Origin: JBKPDV01 sp046728075
GTDB taxonomy: Bacteria > Acidobacteriota > Thermoanaerobaculia > UBA5066 > Gp7-AA6
Reading direction: 5' to 3'
Length of the DNA: 22,592 nucleotides
Assembly (NCBI GenBank): GCA_046728075.1
Contig: JBKPDV010000057.1
Location: 1 to 22,592 of the forward strand
Shown here: positions 21,548 to 22,592 of the stretch, one piece after another
Layout: each line of letters begins with the position of its first letter
Position numbering within the stretch: the stretch's first letter is position 1
Translations under genes and position numbers: made by a program
Notes under the pieces: generated by a model
The model's database searches: none
What the model was told of the DNA's origin: nothing
The model's input: the letters and a program-made list of their open reading frames with translations, nothing else

Positions 21548-22592
21548 GTGAAGGCCAGCGACACCACCGCCGTTCTCCCGCCCCTCTACGCCGGCTGGAT
21601 CGATACACTGCTCCTGTCTCCGATTGCGCCGGAGACTCGCGCGACATGCGAGGACTGCGCCATGTGCGCGCCGGAGGGAACGCCTCTCTCCGCCAAGGCC
21701 CTTTATTTCAGCCCGCTGGTGAAGTGCTGCACTTACCAACCGCGGCTGCCGAACTATCTCGTCGGGCGGGCGCTCAACGACGAGGACTTCGCGTTTTCGG
21801 CCGGCCGAGCGACGCTCGAGCAGCGGATCGATCGCGGACTGGGAGTCACGCCGCTCGGCATCGATCAAGCGGCGACCTACGGCCTCGTCTACCAGCATGG
21901 GCAAGAGGCGTTCGGCCGTGCCGAGTCCATGCGATGTCCGCATTACCTCGAGGAAGGGGGAGGCCGGTGCGGAATCTGGCGGCATCGCAATTCTGTTTGC
22001 GCGACCTGGTTTTGCAAGCATGAGCGCGGAGCCGTCGGGATGGCCTTCTGGCATCGCCTTCGCGACCTGTTGATGGCGGTCGAGGTGAGTCTGGCGGTCT
22101 GGTGCGTCACCGAATCGGATCTGGATGCGGACGCGCTCGCGTCTCTCTTTCCCGAGCGGCCGCGCTCGGGCACGACGATTTCGTTGAGCGCGGCCGATGT
22201 GGACGGCCGCCCCGACGCGGCCCATGCGCGCCGAGTCTGGGGTCGGTGGCTCGGACGCGAACGGGACTTCTACCGCGACAGCGCGCTCCGGGTGGGTCAC
22301 CTCGGCTGGGAAGACGTCCTGCGGATCGGAGGCTCGGAAGTCGTTGTTCGCTCGCGCCTCGCGCGCGAGGCTCATCAGGCGGTCCTGTCGGAAGAACTGC
22401 CCGACCGCCTCTCGCCGGGGAGCTTCCATGTCCTCGCGACGGACCGGGAAAACGTTCGGGTCGTCAGCTACACCGGCACCGACCCGCTCGATCTCGCGCC
22501 TGAGATTCTCGAGATCCTGCCGTACTTCGACGGACGGCCGGTCTCACAGGCCGTCCGCGCGATCGAGAGAGAGCGGGGTGTACGGGTGGAAG
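21548..22592 (+). CDS. Cys-rich conserved protein of unknown function, N-terminal part
   Basis: 348 codons are visible and the frame is open at the window end. The N-terminal 160 residues hold nine cysteines: C34, C37 and C40 (CEDCAMC), the pair C60-C61 in KCCTYQPRLPNYLVGRAL, then C130, C141, C151 and C156 in CPHY, CGIWRHRNSVC and WFCKHERG. This resembles the YkgJ-like zinc/iron cysteine-cluster proteins and a family I remember from Myxococcota, so metal or Fe-S binding is likely. No signal peptide is seen. The last visible segment (EILEILPYFDGRPVSQAVRA) looks like a PqqD-type or winged-helix motif. The GTG at 21548 has GGAG 8 bases upstream; TATAAT (21519-21524) lies just before. Function is not assignable; the dipeptidase gene ends 41 bp upstream on the same strand. 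Confidence 0.65.
   Translation, partial: MKASDTTAVLPPLYAGWIDTLLLSPIAPETRATCEDCAMCAPEGTPLSAKALYFSPLVKCCTYQPRLPNYLVGRALNDEDFAFSAGRATLEQRIDRGLGVTPLGIDQAATYGLVYQHGQEAFGRAESMRCPHYLEEGGGRCGIWRHRNSVCATWFCKHERGAVGMAFWHRLRDLLMAVEVSLAVWCVTESDLDADALASLFPERPRSGTTISLSAADVDGRPDAAHARRVWGRWLGRERDFYRDSALRVGHLGWEDVLRIGGSEVVVRSRLAREAHQAVLSEELPDRLSPGSFHVLATDRENVRVVSYTGTDPLDLAPEILEILPYFDGRPVSQAVRAIERERGVRVE

Overview
The window is a GC-rich bacterial chromosome segment with densely packed genes and short gaps. The gene content fits an environmental Acidobacteriota member: two giant sortilin/BNR-repeat secreted proteins, an S9 peptidase, a LolA-like protein, a vanadium-type haloperoxidase, the C-terminal end of a PknB-type kinase with a terminal membrane helix, and small secreted Cys proteins. 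This assignment is inference; there is no rRNA or other phylogenetic marker. I saw no tRNA, rRNA, CRISPR array, insertion sequence or phage gene.

Left part (1-5000, all minus strand). A run of genes reads leftward: a small membrane protein (4247-4684), a LolA-like secreted protein (3556-4323), a 1047-residue secreted BNR-repeat protein (403-3546), and, after a gap holding an interspersed repeat, the start of a GT39-type glycosyltransferase that leaves the window. To the right lies a broken kinase C-terminus (4730-4999).

Middle part (5100-12740). This holds small-molecule metabolism genes: a threonine/serine-dehydratase-like enzyme, an endonuclease III-like protein with an altered active site, an exported acetamidase/formamidase-family protein, an APC permease coupled to a kynureninase-like PLP enzyme, and a divergent pair of a two-domain cupin protein and an isopenicillin-N-synthase-like Fe(II)/2OG oxygenase. 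The permease, PLP enzyme, cupin and oxygenase could form an amino-acid-derived catabolic or biosynthetic module, but no substrate can be assigned.

Right part (12750-22592). A good promoter candidate precedes a second BNR-repeat giant (1095 residues), whose stop is one base from the start of an S9 prolyl-oligopeptidase-type peptidase, so this is almost certainly a transcriptional unit. Then come two small secreted proteins, a vanadium-haloperoxidase-type enzyme and a VanX-type D,D-dipeptidase lipoprotein that diverge from a 3-bp gap, and the start of a Cys-rich protein of unknown function that runs off the end.

About half of the genes carry export signals, so much of the segment serves the cell envelope or exterior. 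The least explained items are the two BNR giants with their different partners, the coupled permease/kynureninase-like pair, the Cys-rich C-terminal gene, and the HhH-GPD protein lacking the usual catalytic lysine. Nothing seen proves an entirely new system.
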